Origin: Streptomyces sp.
Lineage (GTDB): Bacteria; Actinomycetota; Actinomycetes; Streptomycetales; Streptomycetaceae
Length of the DNA stretch: 64,000 bases
NCBI RefSeq assembly: GCF_019510245.1
Contig: NZ_JAEKKT010000120.1
Coordinates: 1 to 64,000, forward strand
Reading direction: 5' to 3'
A program made the translations under genes and the position numbers. The first letter of the stretch is position 1; every line of letters begins with the position of its first letter. Positions 1 through 8,413 of this stretch are shown one piece after another. The notes beneath the pieces were generated by a model. It was not told the origin of the DNA, did no database searches, and was given only the letters and a program-made list of their open reading frames with translations.

Positions 1-68
1 TCGGCGGTCCGGTACATCCGAACCGCACGCTCACGCAACTCCAGCGGGTACTTCCTCGGGGCAGGCAT
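1..68 (-). CDS. IS3-family transposase OrfA, N-terminal fragment (runs off the window edge)
   Basis: The minus strand opens with ATG at 68 and reads MPAPRKYPLELRERAVRMYR before leaving the window. This is the typical start of an IS3-family OrfA, a small helix-turn-helix protein that binds the element ends and is usually joined to the OrfB integrase by frameshifting. A good ribosome site (GAGAGGAG) lies 8 bases upstream. Only about 22 residues are visible, so intactness cannot be judged. The element end must lie within the gene-free bases 69-235, but I could not fix its inverted repeat. Confidence 0.75.
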   Translation of the reverse strand, partial: MPAPRKYPLELRERAVRMYRTA

Positions 69-235
69 CGTCTGGGCTCCTCTCGTGAGACCCATCTGAC
101 CCCCTGTCACCCATCCCCGCATCTCGGGGGAACCTCACTGGGCGAGTCCGGGTAAATCCTGCGCCGGACGGAGAGCGGGAGTCGCCCGACCGCCGAGGGG
201 ACTGCGGACCGGGCAGCGGCCGGCGCCCGCCGCTC

Positions 236-2554
236 TCAGGCCACCGCCGACAGTGTGTCGGCCAGTCGGCGCCGGGCCGCACGTGACGCCGGCAGCGCCG
301 CGAGGCCTACCGCGCCCAGCATGGTGGCCGCCCCGAAGAGTGCCAGGAGCACCACCGGTGGGTCCTGCGCGATGCCCGCCCCGATACCGCTGGACCGGCC
401 CTGCGCGTCGATCAGCCAGTGCGCGAGAGGAGCGCCGAGCGTCGTGGCGGCGACGAAGGCGGCCAGGGCGGTGCAGCCCATGGCCGTCATGGTTACCGCG
501 GTGATCTGGCGCGGAGACAGGCCGATGGCCTTCCACGCCAAGAGATCGCGTTCGCTCTCACGAACGATGCCGCCGATCGCCGTGAGCACTTCGACGAGTC
601 CGATGAGGGCCAGTACGAGGATGAGGCCCGCCACGACGCCGCGCAGCGGGGAGAGTTCGTCGGCGGGGTTGGTCGCCGCTTGCACGTCCAGTCGGTCGTG
701 TCCGGCGATGACCAGCCTACGGGCGACCGTGCCCGGGTCGGCGCCGGGGCGCAGGCGGACCTCGTACAGGGTCGGCGTGAGACGCGGGTCGTTCTCACGG
801 AGTGTGTCGAGCGAGGTGGAGATGACGCGGCCGGCATTCTCCGGTTCGATGCTGCGCCCCACGATGTGCAGGAGCTGCGGCTGGTCGCCGACGGTCATGC
901 GGACCCAGTCGCCGACGCGCACGTGCAGCAGGTCCAGGAGGCCCTGGCCGGCGACGGCTTCGTCGCTCTGGCGCACTGTACGGCCCTCGGCGAGAGTGTA
1001 GGGGTAGGGGGAGTGGCGGGTGCCCAGGCCCCGGAGGGCGATCGTGGCCGTCTGCCCCGGGACGAGTGCGGCCATTTCGACGCCCGGGTAGGCGGCGGCC
1101 ACCTGCGGATCGTGCTCCAGTAAGGCGCGGACATCCTGGTAGCCGAGTTCGCTGCGGGTATGGACGGTCAGAGCGGTCGGTACACCGATCCGCTCGGGGT
1201 GGTTGTGGAAGCTGTCGAGGGTCGTCCAGGCGCTCATGGCCACGACGATCAGTACCAACGGCAGTGTGAGACGGACGACGGTGGCCAGGGAACGCGCCGG
1301 GCGGGTGAGGGTGGCGTGCAGACCCAGCACCAAGGGGGCCGGCACTCTGATCTCGAGGGCTCGCCGCATCGGTGCCGGGAGACGTCTTCCCGGTTGGACG
1401 CGGGCCGCTCGCGGTTCGTGCACGGCGTGTGTGAAGGCCGGCCGTGCGCCGGGTGCGGGGGGGACGCGACCCGCACGCCAGGCCGCGAGCCCTGTGGTCG
1501 CGGCGATGAACAGCACCGCGCCTGCCGGGATGACGAATTGCGTCACCGTGTGGCCGGGCAGCACCCGCCACAGGCGGACGGCGTCTCCCAGCCGGCCCGG
1601 GACCTGGTCGCCCAGCGCATCTGTCACCGAGACCGCCGCCGCGGCGCCGAAAAGGGCGTACGCGATGTGCTGCGAGAGGAAGACGCGTACGACCTGGCTG
1701 GGAGTGAAACCGACGGCCTTCAGGACGGATATGTCACGCAGGTGACCGCGGATCCGGGTGGTGATCGCCCCGTGCACGGCGAACCCGGCGGCGATGAGCG
1801 CGCCGAAGCCGAACAGGCCCAGCACCTGGCCCAAAAGCCGGTTGTCGTCCTGGGCCTCGGCGCGCGCCTGCTGCCAGGTGGAGACTTCACCGATGGCGCC
1901 GGCGCCCAGAGCGGTGACGGCTCGCTGGACGGCGTAGTCCGTATCGGCGGGGTCGAGCAGGCGCAGACCGATGACCTGGCCGGTGGGATGGTGTACGGCG
2001 GAGGGGAGGGCCCAGACGAGACCTGGCTGCTCCCCCGGGCGGTAGCCGGCTTCGGCGGTGTCGGCCACGCCCACGACCGTGACCTTTCCGGTGCCGTCCG
2101 GCAGAGAGAGGGTGTCGCCGGGACCGGCGAGCAGAGCGCGGGCGAGGCTGCTCTCCAGGACCACACCGTCGGGCGCCGTGGGGTCCAGCCAGTGACCGGC
2201 GGTGAGGAGGGGGCGGCCCACGGAGGGCAGCGAGGGGGTGGCTCGCAGTTCCACGCCGGCGTGGGTTCCGCGTGAGGTGAGAGTGGTGGCAGACGTTGCG
2301 TAGGGGCCGGCGACGGCTTCGATCCCGGTTACGGCTGTGAGCTTCCCGAGGTCGGTGGAAGTGCCGGTGTGGATCCAGACGTGCGCGCCGTGGGTCTGGG
2401 AAAAGGTGCGCTGCCAGGGGTTGGTGGCGTAGCCGAACAGCCCGGCGGCCAGCAGCAGCGACATGACGATACCGGCGGTGGCGAGCACGAGGAAGAGTGC
2501 CTCTCCGCGGTGCGTGCGCAGGTCGGATTGTGCCCAGCGCAAGGTGGCACGCAT
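236..2554 (-). CDS. ABC transporter permease, FtsX/MacB-like, two FtsX domains
   Basis: A 772-residue membrane protein with the layout of large FtsX-type export permeases: an N-terminal membrane helix (about residues 20-42), a long extracellular domain, three helices near 250-365, a helix near 430-450, a second extracellular domain, and three more helices near 650-760. Such permeases work with a LolD/MacB-type ATPase to move lipids, peptides or drugs, or to transmit mechanical force; the substrate here is unknown. The cognate ATPase gene lies 38 bases upstream on the same strand, and a PadR repressor gene precedes that, so the three are probably one operon. ATG at 2554 follows a GAAGGGG ribosome site. 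Confidence 0.9.
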   Translation of the reverse strand: MRATLRWAQSDLRTHRGEALFLVLATAGIVMSLLLAAGLFGYATNPWQRTFSQTHGAHVWIHTGTSTDLGKLTAVTGIEAVAGPYATSATTLTSRGTHAGVELRATPSLPSVGRPLLTAGHWLDPTAPDGVVLESSLARALLAGPGDTLSLPDGTGKVTVVGVADTAEAGYRPGEQPGLVWALPSAVHHPTGQVIGLRLLDPADTDYAVQRAVTALGAGAIGEVSTWQQARAEAQDDNRLLGQVLGLFGFGALIAAGFAVHGAITTRIRGHLRDISVLKAVGFTPSQVVRVFLSQHIAYALFGAAAAVSVTDALGDQVPGRLGDAVRLWRVLPGHTVTQFVIPAGAVLFIAATTGLAAWRAGRVPPAPGARPAFTHAVHEPRAARVQPGRRLPAPMRRALEIRVPAPLVLGLHATLTRPARSLATVVRLTLPLVLIVVAMSAWTTLDSFHNHPERIGVPTALTVHTRSELGYQDVRALLEHDPQVAAAYPGVEMAALVPGQTATIALRGLGTRHSPYPYTLAEGRTVRQSDEAVAGQGLLDLLHVRVGDWVRMTVGDQPQLLHIVGRSIEPENAGRVISTSLDTLRENDPRLTPTLYEVRLRPGADPGTVARRLVIAGHDRLDVQAATNPADELSPLRGVVAGLILVLALIGLVEVLTAIGGIVRESERDLLAWKAIGLSPRQITAVTMTAMGCTALAAFVAATTLGAPLAHWLIDAQGRSSGIGAGIAQDPPVVLLALFGAATMLGAVGLAALPASRAARRRLADTLSAVA

Positions 2555-2592
2555 GAGATCCAGCCCCTTCGGGGTCGTCGTACGTCCGCGGG

Positions 2593-3342
2593 TCAGTCCT
2601 TGAGCCTCAGCACTTCGGATGCCCCCGGCCGGCGCGATGGAGTGGTGTCGAGTTCCGCGTCGTCGGCGATCCGGCCGTCGAAAAAGCTGATCACCCTGTC
2701 CGCGGCACTCGCCAGCCGAGCGTCATGGGTGACCAGCACGATCGTTTGTCCCCGCTGATGGAACCGGGCCAGCAGGCGCATGACCTCACGGGTGCCTTTG
2801 CTGTCCAGGCTGCCGGCCGGTTCGTCGGCCAGCAGCAGGCGCGGATGGTTGACCAGTGCCCGGGCGAGGGCCACCCGCTGCTGCTCGCCGCCGGACAGCT
2901 CGCCCGGCATGCCGCGTTCCTTGCCTGTCATGCCGAGCTCGGCCAGGAGGACCTCGCGCTCGGCACGGGCCCGCTTGGGCGGGACACCGGCGAGGAGGGC
3001 CGGCAGTTCCACGTTGTCGGCGACCGACAGGTTGGAGACGAGGTTGAAGAACTGGAAGACGATGCCGATCCGTCTGCGGCGCTCCACCGCCCAGCGGGCC
3101 TCCCGCCATGTGTCCGTGCATTCCCCGTCCAGCCAGATGCTGCCGCTGTTCGGCTGCTGCAGTCCGCTGAGCAGATGCAGCAGAGTGGATTTACCCGCCC
3201 CGGAGGGGCCGGTTATGGCCACGAACTCGCCCCGTCGGACGCACAGATCGACCCCGCGGACGGCGTGCGCCGGCCCGCTCTCACCGTGGTATGTCCTGAT
3301 CAGGCCCTCGGCGCGCAACACCGGAGCGGGGCCATCGCTCAC
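2593..3342 (-). CDS. ABC transporter ATP-binding protein (LolD/MacB type)
   Basis: A 249-residue ATPase with Walker A GPSGAGKS, signature LSGGEQQRVALARAL, Walker B LLLADEPAGSLD and an H-loop in VLVTHDAR. This is the class that pairs with FtsX-type permeases, and the partner permease follows immediately. I chose GTG at 3342 because it overlaps the stop of the upstream PadR gene as GTGA, a standard translational-coupling arrangement. The reading frame stays open upstream to 3369, but that would place the start inside the regulator gene. Its role is to power the 772-residue permease from the cytoplasmic face. Confidence 0.92.
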   Translation of the reverse strand: MSDGPAPVLRAEGLIRTYHGESGPAHAVRGVDLCVRRGEFVAITGPSGAGKSTLLHLLSGLQQPNSGSIWLDGECTDTWREARWAVERRRRIGIVFQFFNLVSNLSVADNVELPALLAGVPPKRARAEREVLLAELGMTGKERGMPGELSGGEQQRVALARALVNHPRLLLADEPAGSLDSKGTREVMRLLARFHQRGQTIVLVTHDARLASAADRVISFFDGRIADDAELDTTPSRRPGASEVLRLKD

Positions 3343-3854
3343 TCCAGTTCCTCCAGTTCTTCCTGGCACCGTTCCAGCCAGTCGAGGTCGGCCTGGAGGT
3401 GCAGCATCGCACCCTCGATCAGGAGGTGTGCGATTCGGTTGTCCCGGTCTTCCGCGGCAGCCAGCTTCGACAGGTTACGCATGGAGTTGAGGTACTGGCG
3501 TCGCTGCCTGTTGATCAGGGCGATCTGATCGGTGATGCCGGTCTGCGGGGCGAGGGCCAGCTTCATGAAGAAGTCGTCCCGCACCCGCGGTTCGTCCTCA
3601 GGTCTGTCGAACCATGCGCGGAGCTCTGCCTGGCCGGACGCGGTCAGGTGGTAGACCTTCTTGTTGGGCCGGCTGGACTGTTCGATGTCCTCGCCCTCGA
3701 TGAGTCCCTGCTTCTCGAGGCGGCCGAGGGTCACGTAGATTTGGCCGACGTTCGGCTGAGGGTACGCGGAGCCCAGCAGTTGCTCAAGGCCTTGTTTGAG
3801 CTCATAGCCGTGTGCGGGTCCCTGGGCCAGGAGCGCCAGGAGGGGCAGGCGCAC
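3339..3854 (-). CDS. PadR-family transcriptional regulator
   Basis: A 171-residue protein with the PadR winged-helix domain in its first ~80 residues (LLALLAQGPAHGYELKQGLE, then GQIYVTLGRLEKQGLI) and a C-terminal alpha-helical dimerisation region rich in charged residues. PadR proteins commonly repress an adjacent ABC exporter, and here the ATPase gene overlaps its stop codon. Translation starts at GTG 3854 behind AGGAGG. The upstream region contains an AT-rich dyad at 3906-3920 that is a reasonable autoregulatory operator. It is divergent from the sugar-binding protein gene at 3982, so it could control both directions. Confidence 0.9.
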   Translation of the reverse strand: MRLPLLALLAQGPAHGYELKQGLEQLLGSAYPQPNVGQIYVTLGRLEKQGLIEGEDIEQSSRPNKKVYHLTASGQAELRAWFDRPEDEPRVRDDFFMKLALAPQTGITDQIALINRQRRQYLNSMRNLSKLAAAEDRDNRIAHLLIEGAMLHLQADLDWLERCQEELEELE

Positions 3855-3905
3855 TACCGTGGTCCTCCTGTCCTCACCATGTGCTTCGTGGCTCTAGTAT
3901 CGCCC

Positions 3906-3920
3906 ATACCTAACGGGTAT
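3906..3920. promoter_or_regulatory. Dyad ATACC-N5-GGTAT between divergent genes, candidate PadR operator
   Basis: A perfect 5-base inverted repeat separated by 5 bases, centred between the PadR gene and the divergent sugar-binding protein gene. The core TACC-TAACG-GGTA recurs in inverse orientation at 5251-5265, including the spacer. The local base composition is AT-rich compared with the surrounding coding DNA. Assignment to PadR is inferred from position and from the recurrence, not from a known consensus. Confidence 0.5.
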
Positions 3921-3981
3921 ACATGGCCTCGAGTGGCCGTGGCGACGATGCCGGTGGTCATCGGTCTGCAGGGAGGAACCT

Positions 3982-5247
3982 ATGCGGTGGATCAAAGCCG
4001 CGGGTAGGTTCCTTTTCGTTCTCGGACTCGTACTGACCGGGTGCGTCTCGTCGACCGGCCCGGTCGACGAGGACGGCGGCGGCCGGGGGCCGCTCACGCT
4101 GGCCACCGCCGGAGATCTCACCGGATATCTGGGCACCGTGCTGGCTGGGTGGAACCGCACACATCCGGGAGAGCGGGTGACTCTTGTGCAGCTGCCCGAC
4201 TCCGCCGACGAGACGCACGCGCAGATGGTCACGGACCTGCGCGGAGGAGACCGCAGCCGGTTCGATGTCCTCAACATCGACGTCACCTGGACCGCGGAGT
4301 TCGCGGCCGCGGGATGGATACGACCGCTCGATTGCAGCCGCTTCCCGCTCCGGTCCTTCCTGCGGCCGGTCGTCGACACCGCGACCTATGACGGACGGTT
4401 GTACGCCGTCCCGTACGTGACCAACGCCGGACTGCTGCTGTATCGCAAGGACATCCTCGACAAGGAGGGCGTCTCGCCGCCGCGGACCTGGGCGGAGCTG
4501 GAACGAGATGCGAAGACCATCGCGCCGAAGTACGGATTGGAGGGCTACGCGGGTCAGTTCCTTCCCTATGAGGGCCTGACGGTGAACGCCGCCGAGGCGG
4601 TCTACTCGGCGGGCGGCACCATCCTCGGGGACGAGGGTGACCGGGTCACGGTGAACTCTGCCGCGGCCCGCGAGGGGATCGGCTTCCTCGCGCGGGGTGT
4701 CCGGGAGGGCTGGATCCCGAAGTCGGCCTTGTCGTACAAGGAGGAGGAGTCCAAGCAGGCGTTCCAGGACGGCCGGCTGCTCTTCCTGCGCAACTGGTCG
4801 TACGCGTACGCCGTGGCGTCGGCTCCGGGCTCCCCGGTCGCCGGGAAGATCGGTGCCGTGCGGCTGCCGGGGCCCGACGGGCCGGGCACCAGCGTGCTCG
4901 GGGGTTCCGACCTGGCTGTCAACACACATGCTCGGCACCCTGATTCGGCTGCTCGACTCATCGCGTACCTGACCAGTGAGGCGGTTCAGCGGCAGGTGCT
5001 CACCCTGGGCGCGCTGCCGCCCGTGCGGGCGGATCTGTACGAGGATCCGGACTTGGTGAGGAAGTTCCCCTACCTGCCCACGCTGCGCGCCAGCGTCCTC
5101 ACTGCCGTGCCGCGACCGAAAAGCCCGCGCTACGACCAGGTCAGTCTGGTGGTACAGGCACTGGTACATGACGCGATGACCGGGAACGTGACGCCCGAGG
5201 CGGCGGTCGGGCGGCTGGCGCGGGAGCTTGCCGCAATCTCTCATTGA
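3982..5247 (+). CDS. Extracellular sugar-binding lipoprotein (ABC uptake, family 1)
   Basis: A 421-residue solute-binding protein. The N-terminus is a lipoprotein signal with lipobox LTGC (Cys21), so the mature protein is lipid-anchored outside the membrane. The body matches the maltose/trehalose-type binding fold: a domain reading LTLATAGDLTGYLGTVLAGW, then FDVLNIDVTWTAEFAAAGWI, and a closing GGSDLAVNTHARHPDSAARL. It is the first gene of a run with a GH13 glucosidase, a second binding protein and two permeases, so alpha-linked gluco-oligosaccharides are the likely ligands. The related dyads at 3906 and 5251 flank the gene. No ATPase is encoded in the operon; Streptomyces sugar systems usually share MsiK. 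Confidence 0.88.
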   Translation: MRWIKAAGRFLFVLGLVLTGCVSSTGPVDEDGGGRGPLTLATAGDLTGYLGTVLAGWNRTHPGERVTLVQLPDSADETHAQMVTDLRGGDRSRFDVLNIDVTWTAEFAAAGWIRPLDCSRFPLRSFLRPVVDTATYDGRLYAVPYVTNAGLLLYRKDILDKEGVSPPRTWAELERDAKTIAPKYGLEGYAGQFLPYEGLTVNAAEAVYSAGGTILGDEGDRVTVNSAAAREGIGFLARGVREGWIPKSALSYKEEESKQAFQDGRLLFLRNWSYAYAVASAPGSPVAGKIGAVRLPGPDGPGTSVLGGSDLAVNTHARHPDSAARLIAYLTSEAVQRQVLTLGALPPVRADLYEDPDLVRKFPYLPTLRASVLTAVPRPKSPRYDQVSLVVQALVHDAMTGNVTPEAAVGRLARELAAISH

Positions 5248-5422
5248 TAGTTACCCGTTAGGTAAAACCAGGTCCTGCGCCCTGCCCTTTTTGGGGAACT
5301 TATCATCATATAAGGTGCACCTCTCCAGATGCTCTTGCTATTTTCGTTGACACCTCTACGACACTTCTACCTAACATGCATGTATAACTCCCGAGCACTC
5401 AAAGACGGGCGGTGGGTTGAAC
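5248..5422 (+). promoter_or_regulatory. AT-rich promoter/operator region before the GH13 gene
   Basis: The gap of about 175 bases is much richer in A+T than its neighbours. It contains the dyad TTACC-CGTTA-GGTAA at 5251-5265, the inverse of the 3906 site; a second dyad CTTAT-CATCAT-ATAAG near 5300; a TTGACA hexamer at about 5348; and a half-site TACCTAAC at 5368-5375 overlapping a CATGCATG palindrome. The density of sites suggests an internal, separately regulated promoter for the glucosidase and downstream transport genes. I could not match a -10 box to the TTGACA at a standard spacing. Confidence 0.5.
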
Positions 5423-7039
5423 ATGCACCGTTGGTGGCGCGACGCGGTCATCTACCAGGTCTACGTCCGCAGCTTCCTCGACAGCACCGGCGACGGCATC
5501 GGCGATCTGGCCGGAGTCAGGGCCGGACTGCCGTACCTGAAGAAGCTGGGCGTCGACGGGATCTGGCTGAGCCCCTTCTATCCCTCGCCGCAGCACGACC
5601 ACGGCTACGACGTGGCCGACTACTGCGACGTCGACCCGACCTTCGGCGACCTCGCCGAGTTCGACCGGCTGACGGCGGCCGCCCGCCGGCTCGGCATCCG
5701 TGTCCTTCTCGACATCGTGCCCAACCACTGCTCCACCGAGCATCTGTGGTTCAAGGAGGCGCTCGCGGCGGAGCCCGGCAGCCCTGCCCGCGCCCGCTTC
5801 CACTTCGCCGACGGCCGCGGGACGGACGGTTCCGAGCCGCCCAACAACTGGCACGCCATGTTCGGCGGCCCGGCCTGGACCAGGATCACCGAGCCAGACG
5901 GACACCCCGGCCAGTGGTACCTGCACATGTTCACGCCCGAGCAGCCCGACTGGAACTGGCGCACCCCCGAGACCGGTGCCGAATTCGAGCGTGTACTCCG
6001 CTTCTGGCTGGACCGGGGAGTCGACGGCTTCCGTATCGACGTCGCCGCGGGCCTTTTCAAACACCCCGAGCTGCCAGACTCCCCGGACCCCGAGTCCGAC
6101 GCCCGCACCCGAGACTCGGTCAATCCCCTCGCTTGGAACCAGCCCGAGGTCCACGACGTCTGGCGGCACTGGCGGTCAATCTGTGAGGAGTACGCGGCAC
6201 ACGACGGCCGCGAACGCCTCCTCGTCGGCGAGGTCTCCGTCCCCACCGCTCGCGAACACGCTCGGTACGTCCGCCCCAACGAACTCCACCAGGCCTTCTT
6301 CTTCGATCTCCTGAGTGCGCCGTGGGACGCGGACGCCTTCCGCAAAGTCATCGCCGAGGCCATGCAGGACATCGCAGGCACCGGCTCCACGGTCACTTGG
6401 GTCCTCAACAACCACGACCAGGTCCGCACCGTCACCCGCTATGGCGAACCCACCCCCGAGGGCAGTGGGCTCGGGCCGGCCCGAGCCCGCGCCGCCGCAC
6501 TGTTGATGCTCGCGCTGCCCGGAGCCGCCTACATCTACCAGGGTGAGGAACTCGGCCTGCCCGAGGTCGTCGACCTGCCCGACGACGTCCTCACCGACCC
6601 GATCTTCCGGCGCACCGGTAGCCGTGCCCGCATCCGCGACGGCTGCAGGGTGCCGTTGCCCTGGTCCGGACAGGCCTCCCCGTTCGGCTTCACCTCCGGC
6701 GCCGAGAGCGCCAAGCCTTGGCTGCCGCAGCCGGAGTACTTCGCCGAGTACGCCACCGACCGCGCCCTCGCCGACACCCGCTCCTTCTGGCACCTGTACC
6801 GCGACGGGCTTCAACTGCGTGCATCTCTTGCTCAGTTGGGCGAGGGAACCCTGCACTGGCTGGACACCCCGCCCGGCGTGCTCGCCTTCGCCCGAGGCGA
6901 TGGCCTCGTCTGCGCCGTCAATTTCGGTACGGCGCCCACCACCGCTCCGGTCTCCGGCACCCCTCTGCTCTCCAGCGGACCCTGCCCGGCCGGGGTGCTC
7001 CCCGGCTCGACGGCCGCGTGGTGGATCAACGAGCTCTGA
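5423..7039 (+). CDS. GH13 alpha-glucosidase (oligo-1,6-glucosidase type)
   Basis: About 538 residues, beginning MHRWWRDAVIYQVYVRSF, the hallmark start of intracellular GH13 alpha-glucosidases. All four conserved regions are present: DIVPNH (near residue 98), GFRIDVA with the nucleophile Asp (near 204), the acid Glu in LVGEVS (near 269), and NNHDQ (near 331). There is no signal peptide, so it should hydrolyse oligosaccharides after import by the flanking transport genes. I took ATG at 5423; an in-frame TTG two codons earlier (5417) is possible but less likely. Bond specificity cannot be set by eye. Confidence 0.92.
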   Translation: MHRWWRDAVIYQVYVRSFLDSTGDGIGDLAGVRAGLPYLKKLGVDGIWLSPFYPSPQHDHGYDVADYCDVDPTFGDLAEFDRLTAAARRLGIRVLLDIVPNHCSTEHLWFKEALAAEPGSPARARFHFADGRGTDGSEPPNNWHAMFGGPAWTRITEPDGHPGQWYLHMFTPEQPDWNWRTPETGAEFERVLRFWLDRGVDGFRIDVAAGLFKHPELPDSPDPESDARTRDSVNPLAWNQPEVHDVWRHWRSICEEYAAHDGRERLLVGEVSVPTAREHARYVRPNELHQAFFFDLLSAPWDADAFRKVIAEAMQDIAGTGSTVTWVLNNHDQVRTVTRYGEPTPEGSGLGPARARAAALLMLALPGAAYIYQGEELGLPEVVDLPDDVLTDPIFRRTGSRARIRDGCRVPLPWSGQASPFGFTSGAESAKPWLPQPEYFAEYATDRALADTRSFWHLYRDGLQLRASLAQLGEGTLHWLDTPPGVLAFARGDGLVCAVNFGTAPTTAPVSGTPLLSSGPCPAGVLPGSTAAWWINEL

Positions 7040-7078
7040 CATTTTCCGCAGCCGACAGCATCCGAAGGGACATCAACG

Positions 7079-8407
7079 ATGATGCGACGACGTACCACCC
7101 TGATCATGAGCTGTACCGCCCTCACCCTCGCGCTTGGCACCACCGCCTGCGGCGGCAGTGGCCCCGACACCACCGGCGGCGGAGCCAAGACGCTCAGCGG
7201 CCAGACGGTCACCGTGGCCGGTGTCTGGTCCGGCACGGAGCAGAAGAACTTCCAAAAGGTGCTGGACGCGTTCAGCGCGAAGACCGGAGCGAAGACGCAG
7301 TTCGTCTCCACCGGCGACAACGTCTCCACGGTCATCGGCAGCAAGATCGAGGGCGGCAACGCACCCGATGTCGTCATGGTCCCGCAGGTGGGGGTGCTCC
7401 AGCAGTTCGCCAAGCAGGGCTGGCTCACCCCGCTGTCGGCCACCACCGAGAAGTCCGTCGATGCCGGCTACGCACCCGTCTGGAAGAAGTACGGCAGCGT
7501 CGGCGGAACCCTCTACGGCCTCTACTTCAAGGCCGCCCACAAGTCGACGGTCTGGTACAGCCCCGAGGCCTTCAGCCAGGCAGGCGTCAAGCCGCCCACC
7601 TCCTACGACGACATGCTCAAGGTCGGGCACACGATCTCCGACTCCGGCCTCGCGGCCTTCTCGGTCGGCGGCCAGGACGGCTGGACTCTGACCGACTGGT
7701 TCGAGAACATCTACCTCTCCCAGGCCGGTCCCGAGAAGTACGACGCTCTCGCGGCCCACAAGCTGAAGTGGACCGACCCATCGGTCGTCCAGGCTCTCAC
7801 CACCCTCGGCAAGCTCTTCAAGGACAAGGAGCTGATCGCCGGTGGCCAGAAGGAGGCCCTCAATACCGATTTCCCGAGCTCGGTGGAGAAGGTGTTCGGG
7901 CCCAAGCCCGACGCGGCGATGGTCTACGAAGGCGACTTCGTCGCCGGCGTCGCCCACGACCAGTTCGGCAGGACCATCGGCAAGGACGCGAACTTCTTCC
8001 CTTTCCCGGCCGTCGATGGCGGCAAGGCCCCCGTGGTCAGCGGCGGCGACGCAGCAGTGGTCCTCAAGGCCGGAAAGAACGCCAAGGCCGGTATGAAGCT
8101 CCTCGAATACCTCGCCACCCCCGAGGCATCGGCCGTGTGGGCCAAGGCGGGCGGCTACCTCTCCCCGAATAAGAACCTCCCCCTCGACTCCTACAGCGAC
8201 GACGTCACCCGTGCCACCGCGGAGTCACTCGTCGAGGCGGGCGACTCCGTCCGTTTCGACATGTCCGACCAGGCCCCCGCGGCCTTCGGCGGCACCAAGG
8301 GCGCCGGCGAGTGGAAGCTGCTCCAGGACTTCCTGCGCAACCCGTCCGACCCCAAGGGCACTGCGGCTGAGCTGGAAACCGCCGCGGCCAAGGCCTACAA
8401 GGACTGA
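7079..8407 (+). CDS. Alpha-glucoside-type sugar-binding lipoprotein
   Basis: A 442-residue binding protein with a lipoprotein signal ending TTAC (Cys24) and a short Gly-rich linker. The mature part begins with a motif (VTVAGVWSGTEQKNFQKVLD) typical of AglE-like alpha-glucoside binding proteins and continues with NAPDVVMVPQ and YYSPEAF-like elements of family 1 binding proteins. It lies 39 bases after the glucosidase and directly before its two permeases, so this is the probable partner of the permease pair. An alternative ATG is the next codon. A GAAGGGA ribosome site lies 8 bases upstream of 7079. Confidence 0.9.
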   Translation: MMRRRTTLIMSCTALTLALGTTACGGSGPDTTGGGAKTLSGQTVTVAGVWSGTEQKNFQKVLDAFSAKTGAKTQFVSTGDNVSTVIGSKIEGGNAPDVVMVPQVGVLQQFAKQGWLTPLSATTEKSVDAGYAPVWKKYGSVGGTLYGLYFKAAHKSTVWYSPEAFSQAGVKPPTSYDDMLKVGHTISDSGLAAFSVGGQDGWTLTDWFENIYLSQAGPEKYDALAAHKLKWTDPSVVQALTTLGKLFKDKELIAGGQKEALNTDFPSSVEKVFGPKPDAAMVYEGDFVAGVAHDQFGRTIGKDANFFPFPAVDGGKAPVVSGGDAAVVLKAGKNAKAGMKLLEYLATPEASAVWAKAGGYLSPNKNLPLDSYSDDVTRATAESLVEAGDSVRFDMSDQAPAAFGGTKGAGEWKLLQDFLRNPSDPKGTAAELETAAAKAYKD

Positions 8408-8413
8408 CCGATC

